A DNA stretch of 64,000 bases, taken from the NCBI RefSeq assembly GCF_015553625.1, contig NZ_JADNGY010000005.1, forward strand, positions 112,939 to 176,938. The letters are read 5' to 3'. The notes under the pieces are model-generated. The model did no database searches. It saw only the letters and a program-made list of their open reading frames with translations, and was not told where the DNA came from. How positions within the stretch are numbered: the stretch's first letter is position 1; each line of letters opens with the position of its first letter. Positions 1-8,092 of this stretch are shown piece after piece. Made by a program: the position numbers and the translations under genes. This stretch comes from Streptococcus australis. Its GTDB lineage: Bacteria > Bacillota > Bacilli > Lactobacillales > Streptococcaceae.

Positions 1-1175
1 GTGAAGGAACAACGACTTTGACCAATGTTCCTGTTTTATCTGATGTCTTTACCATGAATAATGTCGTTCGTGGCTTGAACACTCAAGTGACGTTTGATGA
101 AGAGACCAATACAGTAGTCGTTGATGCAACTCAACCATTAACAGAAGAAGCGCCTTACAAATATGTCAGCAAGATGCGGGCTTCGATCGTCGTATTAGGT
201 CCTGTCTTGGCTCGGAATGGTCATGCCAAAGTTTCCATGCCGGGTGGATGTACCATTGGTAGTCGTCCAATCGATTTGCACTTGAAGGGATTGGAAGCTA
301 TGGGGGCGAAGATCACTCAAACTGCGGGCTATATTGAAGCAAAAGCAGATCGTCTTCATGGAGCGCATATCTATATGGATTTCCCATCCGTAGGTGCGAC
401 GCAAAACATCATGATGGCAGCAACTTTGGCAGATGGAACTACGGTTATCGAAAATGCAGCCCGCGAACCTGAGATTGTGGACTTAGCCTCTCTTTTGAAT
501 AAGATGGGTGCTAAGGTGCGTGGAGCAGGCACAGAAACCTTGACGATTGTTGGGGTGGATCGCTTGCATGGCGCGGTTCACAATGTTGTTCAAGACCGGA
601 TTGAGGCAGGTACCTTTATGGTTGGTGCAGCCATGACAGGTGGAGACGTTTTAATCGAGGATGCTATCTGGGAACACAACCGTCCTCTTCTTTCTAAGAT
701 GCAAGAAATGGGTGTTGAAGTAACGGAAGAAGAAAATGGTATTCGCATTCGCTCAGATGTCTCTAAATTGAAACCAGTGACGGTAAAAACCTTGCCTTAT
801 CCAGGTTTTCCTACAGATATGCAAGCTCAATTTACTGCTTTGATGGCCATGCCCTCTGGTGAATCGACTATGATTGAAACAGTCTTTGAAAATCGTTTCC
901 AACACTTGGAAGAGATGCGTCGGATGGGCTTACACTCAGACATTATGAGAGATACAGCCCGCATCCAAGGTGGAGCTAGCTTACAAGGGGCTGAAGTGAT
1001 GTCGACAGACTTGCGTGCTAGTGCGACCTTGATTTTAATGGGGCTTGTAGCTGAGGGAGAAACCAAAGTTAGCAAGTTAACACACCTTGACCGTGGATAT
1101 TTTAAATTCCATGAGAAATTGGTGGCTCTTGGAGCAGATGTACGTCGTGTGAAGGAAGATGATGATGAAAACTAA
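1..1175 (+). CDS. murA: UDP-N-acetylglucosamine 1-carboxyvinyltransferase, 5' truncated by window
   Basis: Cytoplasmic enzyme that transfers enolpyruvate from PEP to UDP-GlcNAc, the first committed step of peptidoglycan synthesis. The reading frame is open from base 3, so the start lies before the window. A TTG at 18 is only an internal codon. The conserved PGGCTIG segment is present and holds the PEP-binding, fosfomycin-target cysteine (codon 249-251). It is followed by RPIDLH and the repeated beta-alpha EPSP-synthase-like fold. The stop overlaps the start region of epuA. The murA-epuA-endA order matches the pneumococcal locus. Streptococci carry two murA paralogues; which one this is cannot be decided from the fragment. 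Confidence 0.96.
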   Translation, partial: EGTTTLTNVPVLSDVFTMNNVVRGLNTQVTFDEETNTVVVDATQPLTEEAPYKYVSKMRASIVVLGPVLARNGHAKVSMPGGCTIGSRPIDLHLKGLEAMGAKITQTAGYIEAKADRLHGAHIYMDFPSVGATQNIMMAATLADGTTVIENAAREPEIVDLASLLNKMGAKVRGAGTETLTIVGVDRLHGAVHNVVQDRIEAGTFMVGAAMTGGDVLIEDAIWEHNRPLLSKMQEMGVEVTEEENGIRIRSDVSKLKPVTVKTLPYPGFPTDMQAQFTALMAMPSGESTMIETVFENRFQHLEEMRRMGLHSDIMRDTARIQGGASLQGAEVMSTDLRASATLILMGLVAEGETKVSKLTHLDRGYFKFHEKLVALGADVRRVKEDDDEN

Positions 1176-1353
1176 ATTAAAAGCAATTGGAAAACAATTG
1201 GGAATCGTCCTATTGGTTCTTACTATTTTAGCGATTGTCTTCGCTCTTGGCTTGGTCATTGGATATGGTATCATTGGTAATGGGAAGGATCCTTGGTCTA
1301 TTCTCTCGCCAGATACATGGAAGGAAATCCTTCAGAAATTTACAGGTAAGTAA
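1165..1353 (+). CDS. epuA: EpuA, small membrane protein
   Basis: A 62-aa protein with a basic N-terminus (about 11 residues), one hydrophobic segment and a short polar tail, so probably a single-pass membrane protein. Some databases name this family 'DNA-directed RNA polymerase subunit beta', which its sequence does not support. Three in-frame ATGs occur at 1159, 1162 and 1165. I chose 1165 because the AAGGAAG ribosome site ends at 1158 and only this start has normal spacing. It overlaps the 3' end of murA and lies just upstream of endA, as in S. pneumoniae, where epuA is co-located with the competence nuclease. Its function is unknown. Confidence 0.85.
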   Translation: MKTKLKAIGKQLGIVLLVLTILAIVFALGLVIGYGIIGNGKDPWSILSPDTWKEILQKFTGK

Positions 1354-1364
1354 CTATTTATCAA

Positions 1365-1399
1365 AAAGAGGAGCTTGAGATCGTGATCCCAGGCTCTTT
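1365..1399 (+). other. Hairpin between epuA and endA
   Basis: A long imperfect inverted repeat: GAGCTTGAGATC pairs with GATCCCAGGCTC through G-T wobbles, extended by AAAG/CTTT. No T-run follows, so it is not a standard terminator. It could be a processing or attenuation structure in the murA-epuA-endA transcript. Confidence 0.4.
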
Positions 1400-1428
1400 C
1401 CAATTCAGTAGAAATAGAGGAAATCATT

Positions 1429-2271
1429 GTGGCAAACAATCAAAAGAAACCACTTAAAATGAAAAAATCGGGACAAACCTTACTAGGCTTGGTGGTGGCT
1501 GCAGCTCTCTCGATTGGCGGGTATTATTTTAGTCAACCCCAGCCAGTCGCTAGTCACTCTCAAGTTCAAACGGTTGTCACTTCGAGTCAACAAGCAACAC
1601 CGAGTAAGGAACTAGCAGAGAGTGTTCTGACGGATGGTGTTCGTACGAAACTAGGAAAGAACATTCAATGGAACGAAGCGGGCGCTTTCATTATTAACCA
1701 GAACAAAACCAATCTGGATGCAGATGTTGCGAGTCTCCCTTATGCAGATACGAAGACAAAGACTGTAAAAGGACGAGAAATTCCCACAGTTGCCAACGCT
1801 TTGATGACCAAGGCGACTCGTCAATACCAAAAGAGAGAGCAGACAGATGTAGATTGGACGCCAGCTGGCTGGCACCAAGTAACCAATTTAGCTGGGGAAT
1901 ACGACCATGCGGTTGATCGGGGACACCTTCTCGGCTATGCCTTGATAGGTAAGCTTGATGGTTTTGATGCCTCAACGAGCAATCCAAAAAATATAGCGGT
2001 TCAAACAGCTTGGGCGAATCAAGCGCGTGATAGTTTTTCGACAGGACAAAATTATTATGAGACCCTTGTTCGGAAGGCCTTAGACAATAATAAGCGGGTT
2101 CGTTATCGGGTGACTCTCCACTATGCATCGGATGATGATTTGGTACCAGTCGGCAGTCAAATTGAAGCAAAATCTAGTGATGGTAGTCTAGAGTTTAATG
2201 TTTTTGTTCCAAATGTTCAGAGTGGGATTAGTTTGGATTATCGTACGGGAAAAGTAACAGTGCATCGTTAA
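1429..2271 (+). CDS. endA: DNA-entry nuclease EndA
   Basis: Membrane-anchored, sequence-nonspecific DNA/RNA nuclease. In pneumococci it degrades one strand of transforming DNA at the surface and also cleaves neutrophil extracellular traps. The 280-aa protein has a basic N-terminus, an uncleaved signal-anchor at about residues 16-34, and a beta-beta-alpha metal nuclease domain. The DRGH motif at 163-166 carries the general-base His166, and a downstream NPKN...Q(T)AWANQA stretch supplies the metal-binding Asn. The start is GTG at 1429 with AGAGG six to eight bases upstream. Length matches the family. Confidence 0.95.
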   Translation: MANNQKKPLKMKKSGQTLLGLVVAAALSIGGYYFSQPQPVASHSQVQTVVTSSQQATPSKELAESVLTDGVRTKLGKNIQWNEAGAFIINQNKTNLDADVASLPYADTKTKTVKGREIPTVANALMTKATRQYQKREQTDVDWTPAGWHQVTNLAGEYDHAVDRGHLLGYALIGKLDGFDASTSNPKNIAVQTAWANQARDSFSTGQNYYETLVRKALDNNKRVRYRVTLHYASDDDLVPVGSQIEAKSSDGSLEFNVFVPNVQSGISLDYRTGKVTVHR

Positions 2272-2300
2272 GCTAAACGGAAAAGAAGAAGCAAGATAAG

Positions 2301-2338
2301 AAGGATTCGGTTGGCTTTGTAGTCAACTGAATCTTTTT
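2301..2338 (+). terminator. Intrinsic terminator after endA
   Basis: A 16-bp stem with G-T wobbles (AAGGATTCGGTTGGCT against AGTCAACTGAATCTTT) followed by TTTTT. It separates endA from the metalloprotease operon. Confidence 0.8.
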
Positions 2339-2437
2339 CTATTCATGACTGCAATCTTTAGTTTATTTTAAGAAAACTAAGGTATACTATTCTCTTCTAG
2401 ACCTAAACAGAGGTCTTCCCAAGGAAAGGAGGAGCTT

Positions 2438-3163
2438 GTGAGAACTATTATAGCCATGATTCGTTTTCTAATACGGGCCATTTGGAGTCTTATTTGGGGC
2501 TTGTTTTGGACCCTAGCTCTCAGTTTTGCCCTAGTAGTTGGTGTTCTGTTCTTTAGTGGCAAAACCGGTAGCGGGATAGACGGCGTCAGTCGTGCGGCCC
2601 AAACGGTTGTCACGCAGGTGGATGCTTACTTTCATCGAACTGGTCCTATGCTAAGTCAAGGGAGCCCATCTGCTCAAGAAGGCCTAGCAACTGATGGCCA
2701 TACCTCTACAGGAGCAAGGTGGGATCAGGCAACTGCAAAAGTTTATCTAGATCCTGCGATGGATGAGACCTTTACCCTTGCTTATGAGGAAGCGCTTGAG
2801 TCTTGGAATCAGACAGGGGCCTTCACTTTCCAACTTGTCACCAGTGAAGAAGAGGCGGATATCCTCCTAACAGAGATGGATGATAGCACGGTTTCTGCAG
2901 CAGGTGAAGCAGAATCCCAGACCAATGTTTTAACTCATCGATTCAAACGTGTGATTGTTCGTTTGAATCGCTATTACCTATTAAATAAGCAGTACAACTA
3001 TTCCCATCAACGGATTGTGAATACAGCTGAGCATGAACTAGGCCATGCCATTGGTTTGGACCATAATGAGGAAGAGTCCGTCATGCAGTCGGCTGGTTCC
3101 TTTTATAGCATCCAAGCGAGGGATATTGAAGCTGTTCGTCAACTATACATGGAGTCAGAATGA
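2438..3163 (+). CDS. Membrane-anchored matrixin-like zinc metalloprotease
   Basis: A 241-aa protein with a basic N-terminus and a transmembrane or signal-anchor segment at about residues 8-38, then an extracellular domain. The zinc motif HELGHAIGLDH fits the metzincin pattern HExxHxxGxxH. The VMQ shortly after occupies the place of the Met-turn. The fold resembles matrixin/M57-type short proteases of Gram-positives. Start GTG 2438 is chosen because AAAGGAGG lies five bases upstream. A small hairpin (AGACCT/AGGTCT, 2400-2416) sits in its leader. Its stop overlaps the ATG of the next membrane gene by four bases, so the two are translationally coupled. The substrate is unknown. Confidence 0.82.
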   Translation: MRTIIAMIRFLIRAIWSLIWGLFWTLALSFALVVGVLFFSGKTGSGIDGVSRAAQTVVTQVDAYFHRTGPMLSQGSPSAQEGLATDGHTSTGARWDQATAKVYLDPAMDETFTLAYEEALESWNQTGAFTFQLVTSEEEADILLTEMDDSTVSAAGEAESQTNVLTHRFKRVIVRLNRYYLLNKQYNYSHQRIVNTAEHELGHAIGLDHNEEESVMQSAGSFYSIQARDIEAVRQLYMESE

Positions 3164-3531
3164 TCAAACGGATACTGTATCTTATTCGAACCTTTCCAGA
3201 ACAAGTGGCACTCTTTGTGTTTAACTCTGGAATCTTTCTTTGGATATCCCAAAAAGGGCAAGTAATTTCCCATGAATTAGGCATTCAACAGGCTTGGGAA
3301 AATTATGCTCCTGAGGGAGTCCGTCAATTTTTCGGGAACAATAGGGAAGCTGTTCAAGCTTTCTTCTCCCATTCGGCCATTACTTGGCTGATTGGCTCCA
3401 TGATTATCCTGCTTGTGATTCGCTTTGTGAAGGGCGTCATCAAATGGGGCTTGTTTTTGCTAGTGATTGGCATCGGGCTTTTCCTAGCCTATCAGTACAG
3501 TCAAATGGCTTCCAATGTCTCAGCGATTTAA
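3160..3531 (+). CDS. Small two-TM membrane protein coupled to metalloprotease
   Basis: A 123-aa protein that I do not recognise as a named family. It has a short N-terminal hydrophobic stretch (about 14-30), a soluble middle rich in charged and aromatic residues, and a strongly hydrophobic C-terminal half with two likely membrane passes (about 68-88 and 92-112). It overlaps the preceding protease by ATGA, so the two are probably made together. A role as partner, anchor or inhibitor of the protease is inference only. It is followed by a strong terminator. Confidence 0.75.
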   Translation: MIKRILYLIRTFPEQVALFVFNSGIFLWISQKGQVISHELGIQQAWENYAPEGVRQFFGNNREAVQAFFSHSAITWLIGSMIILLVIRFVKGVIKWGLFLLVIGIGLFLAYQYSQMASNVSAI

Positions 3532-3540
3532 AAAGTGAAG

Positions 3541-3575
3541 AAAGGTCAAGCGCGTCTAGCGTTTGGCCTTTTCTT
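3541..3575 (+). terminator. Terminator before ABC-F gene
   Basis: A 12-bp stem (AAGGTCAAGCGC with GCGTTTGGCCTT, wobble pairs) and loop GTCTA, followed by TTCTT. It lies immediately upstream of the ABC-F promoter. Confidence 0.8.
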
Positions 3576-3578
3576 CAA

Positions 3579-3607
3579 TTGTCAATTTGTCAAAAGTAAG
3601 GTACAAT
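3579..3607 (+). promoter_or_regulatory. Promoter TTGTCA-N17-TACAAT, predicted leaderless transcript
   Basis: The -35 is at 3579-3584 and the -10 at 3602-3607, with exactly 17 bp between. Only six bases separate the -10 from the ATG at 3614. The expected transcription start therefore falls on or next to the start codon, leaving no room for a Shine-Dalgarno. Confidence 0.75.
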
Positions 3608-3613
3608 GAAACT

Positions 3614-5518
3614 ATGATTATTTTACAAGCCAACAAAATTGAACGCTCTTTTGCAGGGGAGGTTCTTTTTGATAATATCAGCCTGCAAGTGGATGAACGG
3701 GATCGAATTGCTCTGGTCGGAAAGAACGGCGCAGGCAAGTCTACGCTCTTGAAAATCTTGGTGGGAGAAGAAGAGCCGACCTCAGGAGAAATCAATAAAA
3801 AACGCGACCTTTCTCTCTCTTATCTGGCCCAGGATAGCCTCTTTGAGTCGTCTAATACCATCTACGATGAGATGCTCCATGTCTTTGACGATCTCCGTAA
3901 GACGGAAAGAACCTTACGGCAGATGGAGCTCGATATGGGGGAAAAAACTGGAGCCGATTTGGAGAAACTCATGCAGGATTATGACCGGCTCTCGGAAGAA
4001 TTCCGTCAGGCTGGTGGCTTTACCTATGAGGCAGATATCCGTGCCATTTTAAACGGCTTCAAGTTCGATGAATCTATGTGGCAGATGAAGATTGAAGAGT
4101 TGTCTGGAGGGCAAAATACCCGTTTAGCTCTGGCCAAGATGCTCTTGGAAAAGCCAAATCTTTTGGTACTGGATGAGCCGACCAACCACTTGGATATTGA
4201 GACCATCGCCTGGTTGGAAAATTACTTGGTCAATTATAGTGGGGCCCTTCTCATTGTCAGTCACGACCGGTATTTTCTAGATAAGGTAGCAACCATTACT
4301 CTGGACTTGACCAAGCATTCTTTGGACCGCTATGTCGGCAATTACTCCAGCTTTGTCGAGCAAAAAGAGCAAAAACTCCTGACCGAAGCCAAGAACTACG
4401 AGAAGCAACAAAAAGAAATCGCTGCTCTCGAAGACTTTGTTAATCGCAATTTAGTGCGGGCTTCGACCACCAAGCGGGCCCAGTCTCGTCGCAAGCAGTT
4501 GGAAAAAATGGAGCGCCTAGACAAGCCCGAAGCTGGGACCAAGTCTGCCCATATGACCTTCCATTCTGATAAGACCTCTGGCAATGTCGTCTTGACAGTA
4601 GAAGAGGCAGCTGTCGGCTATGACGATCAAGTCCTATCAGAGCCCATCAATCTGGATATCCGCAAGATGAATGCGGTCGCTATTGTAGGACCAAATGGGA
4701 TCGGGAAATCGACTCTTATCAAGTCCATCGTTGGACAGATTCCTTTTATCAAAGGAGAAGCCCGTTTTGGGGCCAATGTCGAGGTAGGCTACTATGACCA
4801 GACCCAAAGTAAGCTAACCCCTCATAACAGTGTCTTGGATGAGCTCTGGAATGACTTTAAACTGACACCAGAAGTAGAAATTCGCAATCGCCTAGGAGCC
4901 TTCCTTTTCTCAGGGGACGATGTCAAGAAAACCGTCGGCATGCTGTCAGGTGGAGAGCGGGCGCGCCTGCTCTTGGCTAAACTATCCATGGAGAATAACA
5001 ACTTTTTGATTCTCGATGAGCCGACCAACCACTTGGACATCGATAGCAAGGAAGTGCTGGAAAATGCCTTGATTGATTTTGACGGGACTCTTCTCTTTGT
5101 CAGCCACGACCGTTACTTTATCAATCGGGTAGCCACCCAAGTCTTAGAACTCTCAGAAGAGGGTTCAACGCTTTACCTAGGAGACTATGATTATTATCTG
5201 GAGAAAAAAGCAGAGTTAGAAGCCCTTGCTGCAGCGCAAGCAGAAGCGGTGCCAGCTGCTTCAATGGAAGAAGTCACCAGCAATGATTATCACTTGCAAA
5301 AGCAAAACCAAAAGGAACTCCGTAAAATCACTCGTCGCATTGAGCAATTGGAAGCGGAGATGGAAGAGCTGGATCAAAAAATTCAAGCCATTACCGAAAG
5401 CATGCATAGCACCAATGATGCGGAAGATTTAGTTCAATTGCAAAGCAATCTGGACCAATTGACCATCCAACAGGAAGCGGTCATGGAAGAGTGGGCAGAA
5501 CTGGCGGAGAGAGTGTAG
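3614..5518 (+). CDS. ABC-F family ATPase (ribosome-associated type)
   Basis: A soluble 634-aa protein with two ABC ATPase domains and no membrane segment. ABC-F proteins act at the ribosomal E-site as translation factors or antibiotic-protection proteins. Walker A motifs are GKNGAGKST and GPNGIGKST. Signatures are LSGGQ and LSGGE, and both halves keep the H-loop (VSHDRYF). The inter-domain linker is rich in Arg/Lys (RASTTKRAQSRRK). A C-terminal coiled-coil extension covers about the last 80 residues, as in YdiF/Uup-like members. The start is ATG 3614; the upstream in-frame codons overlap the promoter. It appears monocistronic and leaderless. Confidence 0.9.
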   Translation: MIILQANKIERSFAGEVLFDNISLQVDERDRIALVGKNGAGKSTLLKILVGEEEPTSGEINKKRDLSLSYLAQDSLFESSNTIYDEMLHVFDDLRKTERTLRQMELDMGEKTGADLEKLMQDYDRLSEEFRQAGGFTYEADIRAILNGFKFDESMWQMKIEELSGGQNTRLALAKMLLEKPNLLVLDEPTNHLDIETIAWLENYLVNYSGALLIVSHDRYFLDKVATITLDLTKHSLDRYVGNYSSFVEQKEQKLLTEAKNYEKQQKEIAALEDFVNRNLVRASTTKRAQSRRKQLEKMERLDKPEAGTKSAHMTFHSDKTSGNVVLTVEEAAVGYDDQVLSEPINLDIRKMNAVAIVGPNGIGKSTLIKSIVGQIPFIKGEARFGANVEVGYYDQTQSKLTPHNSVLDELWNDFKLTPEVEIRNRLGAFLFSGDDVKKTVGMLSGGERARLLLAKLSMENNNFLILDEPTNHLDIDSKEVLENALIDFDGTLLFVSHDRYFINRVATQVLELSEEGSTLYLGDYDYYLEKKAELEALAAAQAEAVPAASMEEVTSNDYHLQKQNQKELRKITRRIEQLEAEMEELDQKIQAITESMHSTNDAEDLVQLQSNLDQLTIQQEAVMEEWAELAERV

Positions 5519-5548
5519 TTTTCTAATTTGCCTAAGGAGAACATTGTG

Positions 5549-5902
5549 ATGACTGAAAATGATTGGTTTATGAATCAGATTAAAGGTGTGGCCGATATAA
5601 TTGGTACAACTTTGCGCCTACAGATTCAGAATTTAGATTTGGGGCAGTATGAGGATGAGGAAGGAAGACTCATCAACGGGAATCACTATCTTCAGCAAGT
5701 TTTAGAAGAGCAGCGCTTTGCAGAGGCCATTTCTTTTGTTGAAGAGCAGATGAAACGCCTACCTCTTCATCAGTATGATCTATTGGTTGATTGGCTGATT
5801 TCTTACTTAAGACAATTAGATTTTTCCGTTAAAGAAAATCAGGGATTCTACGAAGGATACTTGCAAGAGTTAGAAAGGTACTTAAAGGAATTTAAGTGGT
5901 AA
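5549..5902 (+). CDS. Hypothetical protein, possibly DUF6483-like
   Basis: A soluble acidic protein of 117 aa. The N-terminal MTENDWFMNQIKGVAD resembles the start of the DUF6483 family as I remember it; this is tentative. The rest is predicted helical and rich in Glu, Gln and aromatic residues. AAGGAG at 5534-5539 serves either GTG 5546 or ATG 5549. It ends four bases before the Rgg regulator, so the two probably share a transcript. The function is unknown. Confidence 0.65.
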   Translation: MTENDWFMNQIKGVADIIGTTLRLQIQNLDLGQYEDEEGRLINGNHYLQQVLEEQRFAEAISFVEEQMKRLPLHQYDLLVDWLISYLRQLDFSVKENQGFYEGYLQELERYLKEFKW

Positions 5903-5906
5903 TCAA

Positions 5907-6779
5907 ATGGAAGATTTAGGAAAAGTTTTTCGTGAATTTCGAATGAGTAAAAATTATTCATTGAAAGAAGCTGCAGGAGAAGCCTGCTCGACGTCTCAGT
6001 TATCCCGCTTTGAATTGGGCGAGTCGGATTTAGCTGTCTCGCGTTTCTTTGAGATATTAGATAATATCCATGTGACGATTGAGAATTTTATGGATAAGGC
6101 CAGAAATTTTCAACACCATGAGCATGTGGACTTGATGGCTCAGATTATTCCGCTTTACTATGCAAATGATATTGCTGGTTTTCAAAGGCTTCAAAGAGAA
6201 CAACTGGAAAAGGCTACAAGTTCGACCAATCCCCTTTATTTTGAATTGAACTGGATTTTGTTACAAGGCTTGATTTGCCAGAGAGATGCCAGCTACACGA
6301 TGAAGCAAAGTGATCTGGACAAGGTGGCAGATTATCTCTTTCAAACGGAAGAATGGACCATGTATGAGTTGATCCTTTTTGGCAATCTCTATAGCTTTTA
6401 TGATGTGGATTATGTCACTCGGTTTGGTAGAGAAGTGATGGAGCGTGAAGATTTCTACAAGGAAATTGGTCGCCATCGAAAACTGGTCTTGATTCTAGCT
6501 CTGAATTGTTACCAGCATTGTTTAGAACACCGTTCTTTTGAAAATGCTAGTTATTTTGAAGCCTATGTTGAAAAGATTATCGGCAAGGGAATTAAACTCT
6601 ACGAACGCAATGTCTTTCATTACCTCAAGGGATTTGCCCTCTATCAGAAGGGGCAAAAGAAAGAAGGCTGTCAGCAAATGCAGGAAGCCATGAATATTTT
6701 TGATGTGTTGGGACTACCAGAGCAGGTAGCTTACTATCAAGAACACTTTGATAAATTTGTAATAGATGAATGTTCCTAA
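5907..6779 (+). CDS. Rgg/GadR/MutR-family transcriptional regulator
   Basis: A 290-aa cytoplasmic regulator of the usual Rgg length. The N-terminal helix-turn-helix (about residues 5-60) is followed by a long alpha-helical TPR-like domain, which in this family binds short pheromone peptides or other ligands. I looked for a divergent or adjacent SHP-type small hydrophobic peptide and found none, so this is not obviously a quorum-sensing Rgg. It sits immediately upstream of two MFS exporters in the same direction, 25 bp from the first, which suggests it regulates them. That link is inferred from position only. Confidence 0.85.
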   Translation: MEDLGKVFREFRMSKNYSLKEAAGEACSTSQLSRFELGESDLAVSRFFEILDNIHVTIENFMDKARNFQHHEHVDLMAQIIPLYYANDIAGFQRLQREQLEKATSSTNPLYFELNWILLQGLICQRDASYTMKQSDLDKVADYLFQTEEWTMYELILFGNLYSFYDVDYVTRFGREVMEREDFYKEIGRHRKLVLILALNCYQHCLEHRSFENASYFEAYVEKIIGKGIKLYERNVFHYLKGFALYQKGQKKEGCQQMQEAMNIFDVLGLPEQVAYYQEHFDKFVIDECS

Positions 6780-6804
6780 ATAAGCAAGAGATAAAGGAGA
6801 TTTT

Positions 6805-7983
6805 ATGAACCGACATGCGGTCCAATTAATTAGTCGTGGAGCGATTAACAAAATTGGAAATATGCTCTATGATTATGGGAATAGTGTCTGGCTGGCCTCA
6901 ATGGGGACTATAGGAAAGACGGTATTAGGAATCTATCAGATTTCTGAGTTAGTGACAGGGATTCTCGTCAATCCTTTTGGAGGAGTGATTTCAGACCGTT
7001 TTTCTCGTCGCAAGATTTTGATGACGACCGACTTGGTTTGTGGACTCCTTTGTTTGGCGATTTCTTTTATCAGAAGTGATCGTTGGATGATTGCGGCCCT
7101 GATTGTTGCCAATATTGTTCAGGCCATTGCCTTTGGTTTTTCTCGACCTGCCAATAAAGCCATTATCACAGAGGTGGTAGAGAAAGAAGAGATTGTAACC
7201 TATAATGCGCACTTGGAGTTGGTCTTACAGGTTGTTAGTGTCAGTTCACCTGTGTTTTCTTTCCTAGTTCTACAATTTGCCAGTCTCCATGCGACCCTCT
7301 TACTAGATGCGCTGACCTTTTTCATTGCCTTTGTCCTAGTGGCATTCCTTCCGAAAGAAGAACCCCAATTTCAAGAGAAGCATCGGCTTACTAGGAAAGA
7401 TATTTTTTCTGATATCAAGGATGGGTTAGACTATATCTGGCATCAGAAAGACATTTTCTTTCTCCTCTTGGTGGCTTCCGGTGTTAATTTCTTTTTTGCG
7501 GCTTTTGAGTTTTTACTTCCCTTTTCTAATCGACTCTACGGGGTCAAGGGGGCTTATGCGACCATCTTAACATTGGGAGCTATCGGATCTATTCTAGGAG
7601 CACTTGTTGCCAATAAAATTGCATCAAGTATGAAAACTCTCCTGTTTTTACTGATTATGGCAGGGGTCGGAGTGTTCATGATGGGCTTGCCTCTCCCACC
7701 TTATCTTTCCTTTTCGGGAAATCTGGTCTGTGAATTTTTTGTGACCATTTTCGACATCCACGTTTTTAGTCAAGTGCAAACAAAGGTGGAAGATGATTAT
7801 CTGGGGAGAGTCTTGAGCACGATTTATACTTTGGCTGTTCTTTTTATGCCCATCGCCAAAGGTTTGATGACTTGGTTACCAAGTGTCCATGTAGAATCCT
7901 TTCTCCTGATTGGAGCTGGAGTTATTCTCTTTTCACTCTTGGCTCAGCTAGTAGCTAAGCAGTTTCAATCAAAAGAACAGTAG
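6805..7983 (+). CDS. MFS efflux transporter, Mef-like (copy 1)
   Basis: A 392-aa major facilitator protein with about 12 hydrophobic segments. The inter-TM2/3 loop contains GGVISDRFSRRK, the MFS motif A, as in MFS_3 / macrolide-efflux type proteins. AAAGGAG precedes ATG 6805. It follows the Rgg regulator with 25 bp between. It is visibly a recent tandem duplicate of the next gene: long identical stretches run through the N-terminal half and TM regions. Differences concentrate in the central cytoplasmic loop (after PKEE) and scattered positions. Drug or peptide export is inferred from family; the substrate is unknown. Confidence 0.85.
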   Translation: MNRHAVQLISRGAINKIGNMLYDYGNSVWLASMGTIGKTVLGIYQISELVTGILVNPFGGVISDRFSRRKILMTTDLVCGLLCLAISFIRSDRWMIAALIVANIVQAIAFGFSRPANKAIITEVVEKEEIVTYNAHLELVLQVVSVSSPVFSFLVLQFASLHATLLLDALTFFIAFVLVAFLPKEEPQFQEKHRLTRKDIFSDIKDGLDYIWHQKDIFFLLLVASGVNFFFAAFEFLLPFSNRLYGVKGAYATILTLGAIGSILGALVANKIASSMKTLLFLLIMAGVGVFMMGLPLPPYLSFSGNLVCEFFVTIFDIHVFSQVQTKVEDDYLGRVLSTIYTLAVLFMPIAKGLMTWLPSVHVESFLLIGAGVILFSLLAQLVAKQFQSKEQ

Positions 7984-8034
7984 GTATCCTTTTATAAAAT
8001 TGCAATCTATTATTTTTCCCAAATAAGGAATAAA

Positions 8035-8058
8035 ATGAAAACCTCTTTCATGAACTGA
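8035..8058 (+). CDS. Putative 7-codon leader peptide (MKTSFMN)
   Basis: ATG 8035 to TGA 8058 encodes MKTSFMN. It has its own ribosome site, AAGGA at 8025-8029, five bases upstream. Codons 2-6 lie exactly on the left arm of the hairpin that hides the Shine-Dalgarno of the downstream exporter. This layout is that of an attenuator leader peptide as described for mef, msr and erm genes. It is predicted only; no expression evidence can be seen. Confidence 0.5.
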   Translation: MKTSFMN

Positions 8059-8092
8059 TACAATAGTTTCAGAAAATGAAGGAGGTTTTTTT
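8038..8092 (+). promoter_or_regulatory. Attenuator hairpin sequestering the RBS of MFS copy 2
   Basis: The left arm at 8038-8051 (AAAACCTCTTTCAT) pairs with the right arm at 8076-8089 (ATGAAGGAGGTTTT) over 14 bp with a single G-T wobble. The right arm contains the GAAGGAGG ribosome site, seven bases before ATG 8093. The hairpin ends in a run of seven T, so it could also terminate transcription. A second possible pairing (AACT with AGTT) lies in the 24-nt loop. A ribosome on the leader peptide would open the left arm. Confidence 0.65.

Noticed and set aside
5903..6804. SHP pheromone gene next to the Rgg regulator
   Set aside because: No short hydrophobic ORF with a ribosome site was found on either strand near the Rgg gene.
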